7,954 bases of DNA, taken from the NCBI GenBank assembly GCA_007571355.1, contig RKRO01000088.1:1-7954 (forward strand), read 5' to 3'. Below the pieces are notes generated by a model, which had not been told where the DNA came from, made no database searches, and saw nothing but the letters and a program-made list of their open reading frames with translations. The position numbers and the translations under genes are program-made. Of this stretch, positions 1-6,070 are shown in pieces; position 1 is the first letter of the stretch, and the number at the start of each line of letters is the position of its first letter. This DNA comes from Candidatus Poribacteria bacterium. Its GTDB lineage: Bacteria; Poribacteria; WGA-4E; WGA-3G.

Positions 1-6
1 AGGTAT

Positions 7-23
7 GGCTCTGCGGGTTTTTT
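7..23 (+). terminator. Possible 3' arm and T-tract of a terminator cut by the window edge
   Basis: A GC-rich stretch (GGCTCTGCGGG) runs straight into six T. This is the form of the 3' half of an intrinsic terminator whose 5' arm would lie before position 1. The complementary arm is not in the window, so this is a guess from form only. Confidence 0.25.
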
Positions 24-25
24 GT

Positions 26-69
26 GTTGCATCAAGAACGCATTCGTTCCTTCGCGGTGCAACTTTTTT
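26..69 (+). terminator. Rho-independent terminator of an upstream gene
   Basis: GTTGCATC (26-33) pairs with GGTGCAAC (56-63) over 8 bp with one G-T wobble. An inner stem GAACG/CGTTC (36-40/45-49) has a 4-nt loop. The outer stem is followed at once by six T (64-69). This is the classic intrinsic terminator layout on the + strand; on the minus strand the flank would be A-rich, so the direction is clear. It probably ends a gene left of the window and separates it from the orf1 operon. Confidence 0.7.
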
Positions 70-137
70 GTTTGACGATAACACCGGAACGTGTTAGACG
101 AATATGCGTCATTTGTTGTCGTCGGACATGTTTTGAG

Positions 138-206
138 ATGGCAGCCTCTCATCGTTTTTGAGGTGCGCCGAGGGTGTCGCAAGCACCATCGACGCGGCAC
201 TGCCAT
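138..206 (+). other. Potentially folded stretch, unassigned
   Basis: A 7-bp perfect helix ATGGCAG/CTGCCAT (138-144/200-206) can enclose three further helices: CCTC/GAGG (145-148/160-163), GCCG/CGGC (167-170/195-198) and, inside the last, GGTGT/GCACC (173-177/183-187). They are mutually compatible and give a branched fold. I match it to no known riboswitch or ncRNA; cobalamin and c-di-GMP classes were considered and their conserved boxes are missing. It overlaps the candidate promoter, so if it is RNA it would be transcribed from further upstream. Confidence 0.25.
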
Positions 207-217
207 AACCGTACTAT
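189..217 (+). promoter_or_regulatory. Candidate sigma70 promoter of the orf1 operon
   Basis: TCGACG (189-194, 4 of 6 to TTGACA) and TACTAT (212-217, 4 of 6 to TATAAT) are 17 nt apart. The predicted start near 224 coincides with the first base of the hairpin at 224-277, so the transcript would begin with that structure. A TTGACG at 72-77 has no good -10 at a suitable distance. The match is moderate and rests on the sequence alone. Confidence 0.35.
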
Positions 218-223
218 GACAGC

Positions 224-277
224 GCGAACCTAATTGTAGCACAGAATGGATGCATTTTGTAAGACTTTTAGGTTCGC
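224..277 (+). repeat. Nested 10-bp + 8-bp hairpin in the operon leader
   Basis: GCGAACCTAA (224-233) and TTAGGTTCGC (268-277) are perfect 10-bp inverted repeats. Inside, ACAGAATG (241-248) pairs with CATTTTGT (253-260) through one G-T wobble, closing a GATG tetraloop. A symmetric 7 x 7 internal loop (234-240, 261-267) lies between the stems. This long element has no T-tract and so is not a simple terminator. It may be a 5' stabilising or regulatory hairpin of the orf1 mRNA, or a REP/MITE-like palindrome. No second copy is seen in this window. Confidence 0.55.
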
Positions 278-291
278 ACCTTACACAAAAC

Positions 292-338
292 AGAGGATTG
301 CAAGAGTAGAGTCTCGTCGAGATACCTTCAAGTCCTCT
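292..338 (+). promoter_or_regulatory. Second leader stem-loop upstream of orf1
   Basis: AGAGGA (292-297) pairs with TCCTCT (333-338), extended by TT/AA across a bulged G at 332. An inner TCTC/GAGA stem (312-315/319-322) has a 3-nt loop. It ends about 14 nt before the orf1 ribosome binding site. It may tune orf1 translation, but the helices are short and could be chance. Confidence 0.25.
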
Positions 339-362
339 CTGCAAACGAAACAGGACATACCG

Positions 363-545
363 ATGTTTATACGGCTCAAAGCAGCAGTACTTATCCTCCT
401 GCTAATGGCTGTCGGTGTGGTAGCATATCTTCAGCCAAAAAAGTCTTGTGCTCTCACAGAAACACCGAAAGCAAAAGTATGCCCTCTTGATGAGGGTTCG
501 GGCGAATGTCCTTATCAAATCGAATCAAACGGGAGATTAAAATGA
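363..545 (+). CDS. orf1: small membrane or secreted protein, 60 aa
   Basis: Not recognised. An N-terminal Arg/Lys patch (MFIRLK) is followed by a hydrophobic stretch at residues 7-22, then a polar tail with Cys at about 29, 40 and 49, Pro and acidic residues. This fits a signal anchor or signal peptide with a short exported tail. There is no lipobox, so it is probably not a lipoprotein. The frame stays open upstream to an ATG at 246, but that start lies inside the 224-277 hairpin. The ATG at 363 has AGGA at 352-355 with 7-nt spacing and puts the hydrophobic segment at the N-terminus, so it is preferred. Its TGA (543-545) overlaps the orf2 ATG as ATGA, which suggests translational coupling and supports orf1 as a real gene. 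It is first in the five-gene series; the function is unknown. Confidence 0.6.
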   Translation: MFIRLKAAVLILLLMAVGVVAYLQPKKSCALTETPKAKVCPLDEGSGECPYQIESNGRLK

Positions 546-1018
546 TTAGAAATACAGCACTTTTGACGCTTCTTGTTTTCACCTTTAGCCTCTTCACCCC
601 GATACTTATGCAGCCGAAAGAGGCAGAGGCAGATTTAGCCGAATGTGCAAAATGTGTGATTGAAACTATCAATGAAAACTCAGGTCTCATCACCATGGTT
701 TTTACAGGGATAGCAGCCGTAGCTGCCGGTTGTGTTGCAGCATGTACGGTGTATAAGACTTGGCAGTACAACGAATGCACAGCAGTAGGGACGAAAAATT
801 GTGCAGGCACCAGGTGGACATGTACCGGGGATGCAACACTCGGTGGGTGTGGTAACGAAATGTGCATATGTCAACAGAGTAGTCATGACAACGGGACTTC
901 TACCTGCACCAATGATAGGTGTCAAGATTACGAAACCACCTATCGTAATTGTGTAGGTCACACATGCAGCAGTACGATAATTACATCCACTTATAGTTAT
1001 AGTGGGTCTTATTGGTAG
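542..1018 (+). CDS. orf2: exported Cys-rich protein, 158 aa
   Basis: Family unknown. Residues 1-30 look like a signal peptide: MIRN, a hydrophobic core at 5-23, and a possible AEA cleavage site before Asp31. A second hydrophobic, Gly/Ala-rich stretch at about 49-70 carries C64 and C68 and may be a membrane segment. The mature part has 14 Cys, an even number that suits disulfides or metal binding. The C-terminal third ends in C-x4-C-x6-YRNCVGHTC (122-142), then a Ser/Thr/Tyr-rich tail ending SYSGSYW. One N-x-T sequon (N117-G-T) sits between Cys in this exported part, a possible acceptor for the oligosaccharyltransferase in the same operon. The start at 542 is set by GGAG (532-535, 6-nt spacing) and by the ATGA overlap with orf1. 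An in-frame ATG at 506 would put basic residues before the signal peptide and is less likely. The Cys module recurs in orf4. Confidence 0.75.
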   Translation: MIRNTALLTLLVFTFSLFTPILMQPKEAEADLAECAKCVIETINENSGLITMVFTGIAAVAAGCVAACTVYKTWQYNECTAVGTKNCAGTRWTCTGDATLGGCGNEMCICQQSSHDNGTSTCTNDRCQDYETTYRNCVGHTCSSTIITSTYSYSGSYW

Positions 1019-1068
1019 CAATACCTAAGCATACCACAACGAAGTTCCGTTATCACATCATAGCATTT

Positions 1069-1111
1069 CCAAAATCGTTGTTGTTTGACACCCTATCAAC
1101 AACGATTTTGG
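1069..1111 (+). repeat. Perfect 15-bp inverted repeat between orf2 and orf3
   Basis: CCAAAATCGTTGTTG (1069-1083) and its exact reverse complement (1097-1111) flank a 13-nt loop, and two outer T-G wobbles can extend the stem. No T-tract follows on either strand, so it is not a canonical terminator. It lies in the only sizeable gap (117 bp) of the operon, between the small orf1-orf2 pair and orf3. It could partly terminate or stabilise the upstream message, as a processing or 3' protective hairpin. It could also be an operator for a dimeric regulator. Confidence 0.7.
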
Positions 1112-1135
1112 GGTCTATCAAAACAGGATCACTCT

Positions 1136-1867
1136 ATGAAACACCGACGAAAATCGAAACACATCCGGCAAAAAAAGCAGGAGAAAAGGTTCACACAGTG
1201 GTTTGCTGGAGGAAGCACCGCATTTATTCTCTTGGCGATCGGTGCCTTCCTATTCTGGCATAGCAACCAGACACCGCAGGAACCGGTGAAGGTTTACAAA
1301 ACCACTCTGTGGTCACCACAAACGCTGCGGCAGTCTATTCCATCAGAAGGACAACAAAAGGGAGGCACCTCACATATACCGCCTTCTGAGGGGGGATCGG
1401 GGGCCGCCCGCGAGAACGCTGAACCTGAAATGCTGGCAGACACCTCTGTAGAAACGACCTTGGTTGACGAAACAACACCCGCAGCCAACAGGGATCTCAC
1501 CGATTCCGAAATCTCCAAATTAGAACATGCCGCCTTACATATGACTGTGGAACGGGTCATGAAAGAATTCGAGACAATCCTCACAGAAATGAATGAAAGG
1601 TACCCTGAAGTAAATGAAGTCATGTCTATTTCCCATGAAGAACTTCATAAGCGGTACCCAACACAAGCCTCACGGGATGCACTCAATGAACGACTCGACC
1701 AGATGCGCGCGGAATTTAAAGACCGTGCGATCCAACTGTTTTCAGAACTCCCCACAGAGACGCAACTGGAATATATCATCCGCATAGACGAACAGATTTC
1801 TAAAACCCACGGAGATGAAGCTGCCAACGAGATGACTGCAGAACTTTTGGATAAACTTAAACTTTAA
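1136..1867 (+). CDS. orf3: single-pass membrane protein with helical domain, 243 aa
   Basis: No recognised family. A strongly basic N-terminus (1-19, many K/R/H) precedes one hydrophobic segment at about 24-41, giving an N-in, C-out anchor. A low-complexity linker (45-120) rich in Pro, Gly, Ser, Thr and Glu follows, with a G-run-encoded PPSEGGSG patch. Residues 121-243 are charged and probably helical or coiled-coil. Residues 156-175 (YPEVNEVMSISHEELHKRYP) align without gaps with the two modules of orf4. The ungapped alignment with the orf4 N-terminal half continues to an LP-x3-Q-x-E element near 205-212. An earlier in-frame TTG at 1085 lies in the inverted repeat loop. The ATG at 1136 has AGGA at 1125-1128 with 7-nt spacing, the same ACAGGA context as orf1, and is preferred. 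It may act as an exposed membrane scaffold for its neighbours; that is inference. Confidence 0.7.
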   Translation: MKHRRKSKHIRQKKQEKRFTQWFAGGSTAFILLAIGAFLFWHSNQTPQEPVKVYKTTLWSPQTLRQSIPSEGQQKGGTSHIPPSEGGSGAARENAEPEMLADTSVETTLVDETTPAANRDLTDSEISKLEHAALHMTVERVMKEFETILTEMNERYPEVNEVMSISHEELHKRYPTQASRDALNERLDQMRAEFKDRAIQLFSELPTETQLEYIIRIDEQISKTHGDEAANEMTAELLDKLKL

Positions 1868-1884
1868 ACCCGTACCAAACAACG

Positions 1885-1892
1885 AAAGGAGG
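1885..1892 (+). promoter_or_regulatory. Strong Shine-Dalgarno of orf4
   Basis: AAAGGAGG, a full anti-SD complement, stands 10 nt before the ATG at 1903. It is the strongest ribosome binding site in the operon and fixes the orf4 start. It suggests orf4 is translated independently at a high rate, in contrast to the STT3-like gene downstream, which has no visible SD. Confidence 0.75.
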
Positions 1893-1902
1893 AACCCTTC
1901 AA

Positions 1903-3159
1903 ATGCTCTTTGATATACAGATTGACCCCATCGCAACCCTTGAAAATCAATACAGAGAAACGCTCGAGAAAGGCACCGAACCCTACCCCACGCTCGCCGA
2001 TTTTGATGTTAATACCCCTTTAGAACTTCTTGAGCAGTATCCAATCATTCCCTTTCTCTGGACAGTCTTTAAAATAGAAAGACAGAACGATGTCACGCAC
2101 TTTCTCAAGCTCCAAAAACCGATCGCAAACCTCCCGCAAACGGAGCAGAAAGAACTGATCCGGTACATCAGAGAACTCGCTGTTGTTTTTGTCCCGATCT
2201 ATGGCATGGTCAAAAACCTCACAGGAAACAACGCATACGAGCGAACCGGCCCCCTAAACAACGGGATCGGATTTTACCTTCAATCCTTCGGAACCGCGCT
2301 TATTAAAGAACTCAAACTTGGGTTCACCGAAGAAGATATATTTTCCTGCGAAAAATGCAGGGATCCAAAATGTCATCCGTATACTGCGATATGTGCTGAT
2401 TGTCATTTCCCTCACTTTAGCTGTGATAGAGAAAGCCTCACGTATCACCGCAACAGAGACACCACTTGTGACGTGTGTGGAGAAACACACGCTGTATGTC
2501 TTGAACATGTCCAACACCCGGGCCAGGAATCCTGCACCGTCTATAGGCGAAAAAGCCCCCTTGCCGCGAGTCCTCCATTTGAAAATGGCGAAATTGTCAC
2601 CGTGGAAACCCGTCGATTGCTACGCTGTCTCAAAGAAGAGGTTCGAGAGATCATCAAAGAGATACATCACCAATTTCCAACACTCGTAGATTTTCACAAC
2701 CGGCTCCCCGACACATTCCTAAAACAGTATCCTATCATCCCCGCGACCCTCACCGTTCTTAAAGACTCCGCAGCAAACCCAATGCTTTTTCATCAAATGC
2801 GACGCGATATGAAAGCCGCAGGGTTAAAGTTCATCTCTGCAATGCGAGACATCACCGCTGCCGAATGGGGGGACCTCCTTGCAGATACCTCAACAAGCGC
2901 TGTGATCCAACGCTTCAAACTCAAATGCTCCATTGATGAGATTGACACCTGCTCTAAATGCGGAGAAAAATTCTGCGGCGGTGCTCAAAGACGGTGCTTC
3001 GGTTCAGAGGTTGATGGAAACCGCGTGCAGGGATGTGAGCAAGAGCATTATGGCTGTGAACGGAGTCACTACACAATACTCACGTGTGATAATCCTGAAT
3101 GCCTGCGCGTGAATGAAGTGTATCGGCAATGTGTCGGACATACTTGTATCTTTCCTTAA
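1903..3159 (+). CDS. orf4: duplicated Cys-rich (zinc-ribbon-like) protein, 418 aa
   Basis: Family unknown. The protein is an internal duplication. Half 1 (about 11-203) and half 2 (about 242-415) each have a helical part, then a Cys-rich part. Paired landmarks are YPTLADF (28-34) and FPTLVDF (258-264), EQYPIIP (44-50) and KQYPIIP (274-280), and the segment leading to C-x2-C (133-152 and 334-353). The Cys-rich parts have C-x2-C-x4-C starts (C149/152/157 and C350/353/358) and HF/HY-x-C-D/E-R motifs (C174, C385), suggesting zinc binding. The end, C-x4-C-x6-YRQCVGHTC (395-415), matches orf2 in spacing. No signal peptide or clear membrane segment is visible, so it is probably cytoplasmic, though orf2 with the same module looks exported. 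The gap to orf3 is 35 bp and to the STT3-like gene 9 bp, which fits an operon. A role as chaperone, adaptor or substrate of the glycosyltransferase is possible; nothing proves it. Confidence 0.75.
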   Translation: MLFDIQIDPIATLENQYRETLEKGTEPYPTLADFDVNTPLELLEQYPIIPFLWTVFKIERQNDVTHFLKLQKPIANLPQTEQKELIRYIRELAVVFVPIYGMVKNLTGNNAYERTGPLNNGIGFYLQSFGTALIKELKLGFTEEDIFSCEKCRDPKCHPYTAICADCHFPHFSCDRESLTYHRNRDTTCDVCGETHAVCLEHVQHPGQESCTVYRRKSPLAASPPFENGEIVTVETRRLLRCLKEEVREIIKEIHHQFPTLVDFHNRLPDTFLKQYPIIPATLTVLKDSAANPMLFHQMRRDMKAAGLKFISAMRDITAAEWGDLLADTSTSAVIQRFKLKCSIDEIDTCSKCGEKFCGGAQRRCFGSEVDGNRVQGCEQEHYGCERSHYTILTCDNPECLRVNEVYRQCVGHTCIFP

Positions 3160-3168
3160 AACACAGCA

Positions 3169-5640
3169 ATGACAAACCTACCTCTCAAACATATCGGTAT
3201 TTCTGCCCTATTCCTCGGCCTCCTGTTCCTATCCCTCTGGCTTCGCCTCCAAGTCGTCCATGGAATCCCAGAAGAGCAGTTGCTGAGTGTCGATGCGTTC
3301 CTCTACTACGCACAAGCCGAAATGATCGCAGAACAAGGCACGTTGCCCGCACGCGACATGGACCGCTGGCTACCCCTTGGTAGGGATAATACGCAACTAC
3401 TGCCCCTTTGGTCTTACGCCCTTGCGTATATCCACAAGGCATTCTCTGCGTTTTTGCCAAACCTCTCGCTCTATCGGTGGACACTCTACGCCCCGACTTT
3501 CTGTTTTTGTATCGGACTTGCCGCGCTCTGTCTCTTTCTCTACCGCCGTTACGGACTGCTGTTTTCAAGCCTCGTCGGTTTCTTTATGGCCACATTGCCG
3601 AGTGCTATCGCCCGCAGCACCGCCGGGTTCAGTGATCGCGACGCTTGGTGTTGGATGCTCGGCGTGCTGGTTGTCACGCTCCACGTTGCTTCGCTACAGG
3701 CACAGCATCCCCGGCGACGCTGGCTCCTCACATGTGCCAGCGGGTTCACGATGTTTCTCGGTGGATACTCCTGGGAAGGCTTCGGCGTGTTCGGACTCAT
3801 CATCATTTTCATTGAACTGTGGCAGTTCCTCACCTCTAAAACAGAAGATGGACTCCTGTATTACGGTGTCTGGGTCTTAACCTTTGTGCCCCCTTTATAC
3901 ATCCTCTCACCCGCCTATCACAGTGGCTACGGGTTCGCAAAATATCTCACACCCTTGGTGCTTATGCCGCCGCTCGCGCTGTTAGGTATGCGCGCCCTTC
4001 GTTACCTACTCTTGTCCAAAGTCGAGAAACTCCGCCCACACGCACGCACGCTGGCCTTCGGTCTAATAGGTGTTGGCTGTCTCTCCGCTCTCGGCTATGT
4101 GCTCACACAAATTGACACCTTCGCCAGCACTACCGTGCCACTGAGCCAAAACGCCTTGATGTCCATTATCGGGGAACTCCAAAATCCAGAGTTCCGTTAT
4201 TGGCGAACCCTATACGGCAGCACGTTCGTCTTCGGCAGCCTCGGCGTGATACTCATCTTTTTGCGGCTGTCCGCCACCACCCAAAACAATACACACCGCA
4301 ATTGGAAACGATACCGAGATCGTCTGTTGACGACACTCCCGCTCGTCCTCTTTCTTCTAACGACCTTTTTTCGGGAACCCCTGGATAACATCGCCGGCGA
4401 AGCCACTGGGACTCTCCTCTTCTTCACAGCGCTCGGCGGGACACTCGTCTGTCTACTGCTCACCGCATGGCAACGACAGACATCTGCCAAGAACGAAATC
4501 GCCTCCGTTGCGATGACGGCATGGTTTGTTATCTGGCTGGCACTCACCCGCGACGCGACACGCTACAACTTCTTTTTCTGCCTCTCTACTGCCTTCTTCA
4601 CCGCAACCTTCATTGAGTTTTTAGCAAACACCGCCAGTGAGAAACTCCGAACCTCTAAATACACCAGCGATGCCTTCCGAGAAAAGTTCCTGCACACACC
4701 CTTGAAAACAGGGATCGTCGTTGGGCTGCTCGCGCTTATCCTCTTTTGGGGCACCATCGGCGGGTATGCCAAACACATCATTCCCGCTGGCAGAGAACAT
4801 CATACCGTCTTCCCTACAGAGCCCGCCGAAACCGAGGCATACCGTTGGATGAAAAAAGAACTCTCTCGTGATGCCATCGTCGCTGCGAACTTCGACCACG
4901 GCACACTCATGAACGTCCTCGGGGGTGTCAAAACTATCATCGACCAAGACCACTATCTCCAACACTGGATCCACCTCTACAACCGGCACGTCTTTGGGGC
5001 GCGTTCAGAACGCGAGGCGTTGGAATTCCTGAAAACCCACAACGCGACACACCTTCTCCTCTCCGAGGAAGACGTTCTCTACGGGGCGGGGTCTTTTTCA
5101 AGGATTGGCAGCGATGAAACAGATGACCGTGAGATGAAGAGAACCCGGATGAAACTCTTACGTACAGAAGACGGGGCACCTTGGCGGATCTTCGAACCCA
5201 AAGAGACCCCCTTCGTTTATATAGAAACGCCGCCGGATACAGAGACTGAGCTCCTAACAGCACGCCTCAAAAGTGGTGGCACTGTCCAACTCCCCTACGT
5301 CGCTTTTTCCGAGACGCAACACAAACGTCCGGCATCCCTGCCGGAGACAGCAGAAAATGAATATGGTGGTGTTCTTCTCTTCTACCATGAACACCACGGA
5401 CATTTAAACCTGATCAGAGGCACCTATCTGCCACCTGACACGTGGAACAATCTCACAGTAAAACTCTTTATGCGTGAAGAACACACCGAGGCATTCGTCC
5501 AAATCTACCCGACAGATAAAGAAACCAAGGCACAAGTCAAGATTTGGGAAATCCGATATCCCCCCGACATTCAGGCGAATGACAAATACCTTGAAACTGG
5601 GTACCCAGAAAGGAGTTATCAGGAGTTACAATCTCGATAA
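3169..5640 (+). CDS. STT3/PglB-like oligosaccharyltransferase (GT-C), 823 aa
   Basis: STT3-family enzymes transfer a glycan from a polyprenyl-linked donor to Asn of exported proteins. The N-terminal two thirds (about 1-535) is polytopic, and about 540-823 is a soluble, presumably periplasmic domain. Family landmarks, positions within one residue: first external loop D42 in VDAFLYYAQA; DxD motif D156-R-D158 in TAGFSDRDAW (the PglB GYYDTD site); W202-E in SWEGF; SIIGELQ (E337), matching the TIxE/SVAE element; TRDATRYNFFF, matching the conserved Arg of PglB; and GVKTIIDQDHYLQH, matching the VKTLVD segment after WWDYG. WWDYG itself is NFDHG (about 575-579), so both Trp that normally contact the sequon Ser/Thr are gone. 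The start at 3169 is 9 nt after orf4 with no SD, suggesting coupled translation. The length is normal for the family. Alternatives are an STT3 paralogue with another acceptor or a different GT-C enzyme. The family call is firm, the acceptor unknown. Confidence 0.8.
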   Translation: MTNLPLKHIGISALFLGLLFLSLWLRLQVVHGIPEEQLLSVDAFLYYAQAEMIAEQGTLPARDMDRWLPLGRDNTQLLPLWSYALAYIHKAFSAFLPNLSLYRWTLYAPTFCFCIGLAALCLFLYRRYGLLFSSLVGFFMATLPSAIARSTAGFSDRDAWCWMLGVLVVTLHVASLQAQHPRRRWLLTCASGFTMFLGGYSWEGFGVFGLIIIFIELWQFLTSKTEDGLLYYGVWVLTFVPPLYILSPAYHSGYGFAKYLTPLVLMPPLALLGMRALRYLLLSKVEKLRPHARTLAFGLIGVGCLSALGYVLTQIDTFASTTVPLSQNALMSIIGELQNPEFRYWRTLYGSTFVFGSLGVILIFLRLSATTQNNTHRNWKRYRDRLLTTLPLVLFLLTTFFREPLDNIAGEATGTLLFFTALGGTLVCLLLTAWQRQTSAKNEIASVAMTAWFVIWLALTRDATRYNFFFCLSTAFFTATFIEFLANTASEKLRTSKYTSDAFREKFLHTPLKTGIVVGLLALILFWGTIGGYAKHIIPAGREHHTVFPTEPAETEAYRWMKKELSRDAIVAANFDHGTLMNVLGGVKTIIDQDHYLQHWIHLYNRHVFGARSEREALEFLKTHNATHLLLSEEDVLYGAGSFSRIGSDETDDREMKRTRMKLLRTEDGAPWRIFEPKETPFVYIETPPDTETELLTARLKSGGTVQLPYVAFSETQHKRPASLPETAENEYGGVLLFYHEHHGHLNLIRGTYLPPDTWNNLTVKLFMREEHTEAFVQIYPTDKETKAQVKIWEIRYPPDIQANDKYLETGYPERSYQELQSR

Positions 5641-5825
5641 ACATGATCGCCAACATCATCACACTCGGTTGCAACCCTTTAACTTTTGCGGTGATTGTCC
5701 CTTTCAACTTAAACACCGGGGCTCTCAGCCAGCAACAATACCTATATCCCCACTCACTTCCCAGTCTTTTGGCGGGCGAAATGTCAACAGAACCTAGGAA
5801 ACCGACAAATGTGAGCCAGCCATCT
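5641..5825. other. Intergenic stretch after the STT3-like gene
   Basis: No convincing gene. A 64-codon frame from the ATG at 5643 runs to 5837 without a suitable SD (the nearest AGGAG is about 26 nt upstream), with a non-committal composition and its end inside the repeat that begins at 5826. A 10-bp palindrome, GGTTGCAACC, lies at 5667-5676. No intrinsic terminator with a T-tract is visible for the upstream operon. Confidence 0.4.
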
Positions 5826-5907
5826 GATCCCCCCTGATAAGAGGGGGTAGGGGTGTCTTGATAAAAGTGTGTATTCATTTTTTAATATTACGATAAATCC
5901 CCGATCC
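5826..5907 (+). repeat. Intergenic repeat, copy A
   Basis: This copy aligns with 6127-6209. From AGGGGT (5849) to GATAAATC (5892-5899) the two are equal in length without gaps, sharing TCTT, AAGTGTG and ATTTAT/ATTCATTT-like blocks. The 5' part differs by a 1-nt indel. It starts with a CCCCCT/AGGGGG hairpin (5830-5835/5842-5847, loop GATAAG). The copies are diverged but collinear, as expected of an old dispersed intergenic repeat. No ORF or flanking target duplication is evident. Confidence 0.6.
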
Positions 5908-5988
5908 ATATCCCGTTGCGTCAGTGCCGCAAACACGAACTTGGCGCGATCCCGGCTAAGCACTTCCGACTTCCGATCAATTTTTCCT

Positions 5989-6016
5989 TTGACACTTTTT
6001 CCAAATATGCTATCAT
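5989..6016 (+). promoter_or_regulatory. Near-consensus sigma70 promoter
   Basis: TTGACA (5989-5994, 6 of 6) and TATCAT (6011-6016) are separated by 16 nt, with an extended -10 TGC directly before TATCAT. Transcription would start near 6022-6024, about 210 nt before the MFS gene. This is by far the best promoter in the window. It would drive the MFS gene with a long leader, or a small RNA that includes the CRISPR-repeat-like sequence and the 6117-6159 hairpin. Confidence 0.7.
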
Positions 6017-6070
6017 CTTAGGCAATTGTGTCCGACGATTTCTATTCACATCCAAATTTCGGGGCAACGT

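Noticed and set aside
72..100. TTGACG (72-77) as the operon promoter
   Set aside because: The -10 candidates at 16-17 nt (TTAGAC, TAGACG) match poorly, and the site directly abuts the upstream terminator. The 189-217 pair is better.
246..362. N-terminal extension of orf1 from the ATG at 246
   Set aside because: The start lies in the loop of the 224-277 hairpin and has no SD. It would bury the signal-like segment about 45 residues in, whereas the ATG at 363 has AGGA at good spacing.
1085..1120. TTGACA (1085-1090) as a promoter for orf3
   Set aside because: No acceptable -10 at 15-19 nt (the 17-nt position reads TTGGGG), and it sits in the loop of the inverted repeat.
3185..3568. Arg-rich minus strand frame opposite the start of the STT3-like gene, and the other antisense frames through 5263
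   Set aside because: Antisense shadows of a well-supported coding sequence, with biased composition that follows from the codons of the sense gene.
5643..5837. 64-codon + strand frame directly after the STT3-like gene
   Set aside because: No usable SD, composition not clearly protein-like, and the 3' end lies within an intergenic repeat. It could be a decayed fragment, but nothing supports a gene.
5537..5878. 113-codon minus strand frame spanning the end of the STT3-like gene and the repeat
   Set aside because: It crosses a real gene's 3' end and an intergenic repeat, and all solid genes are on the other strand; judged a shadow frame.
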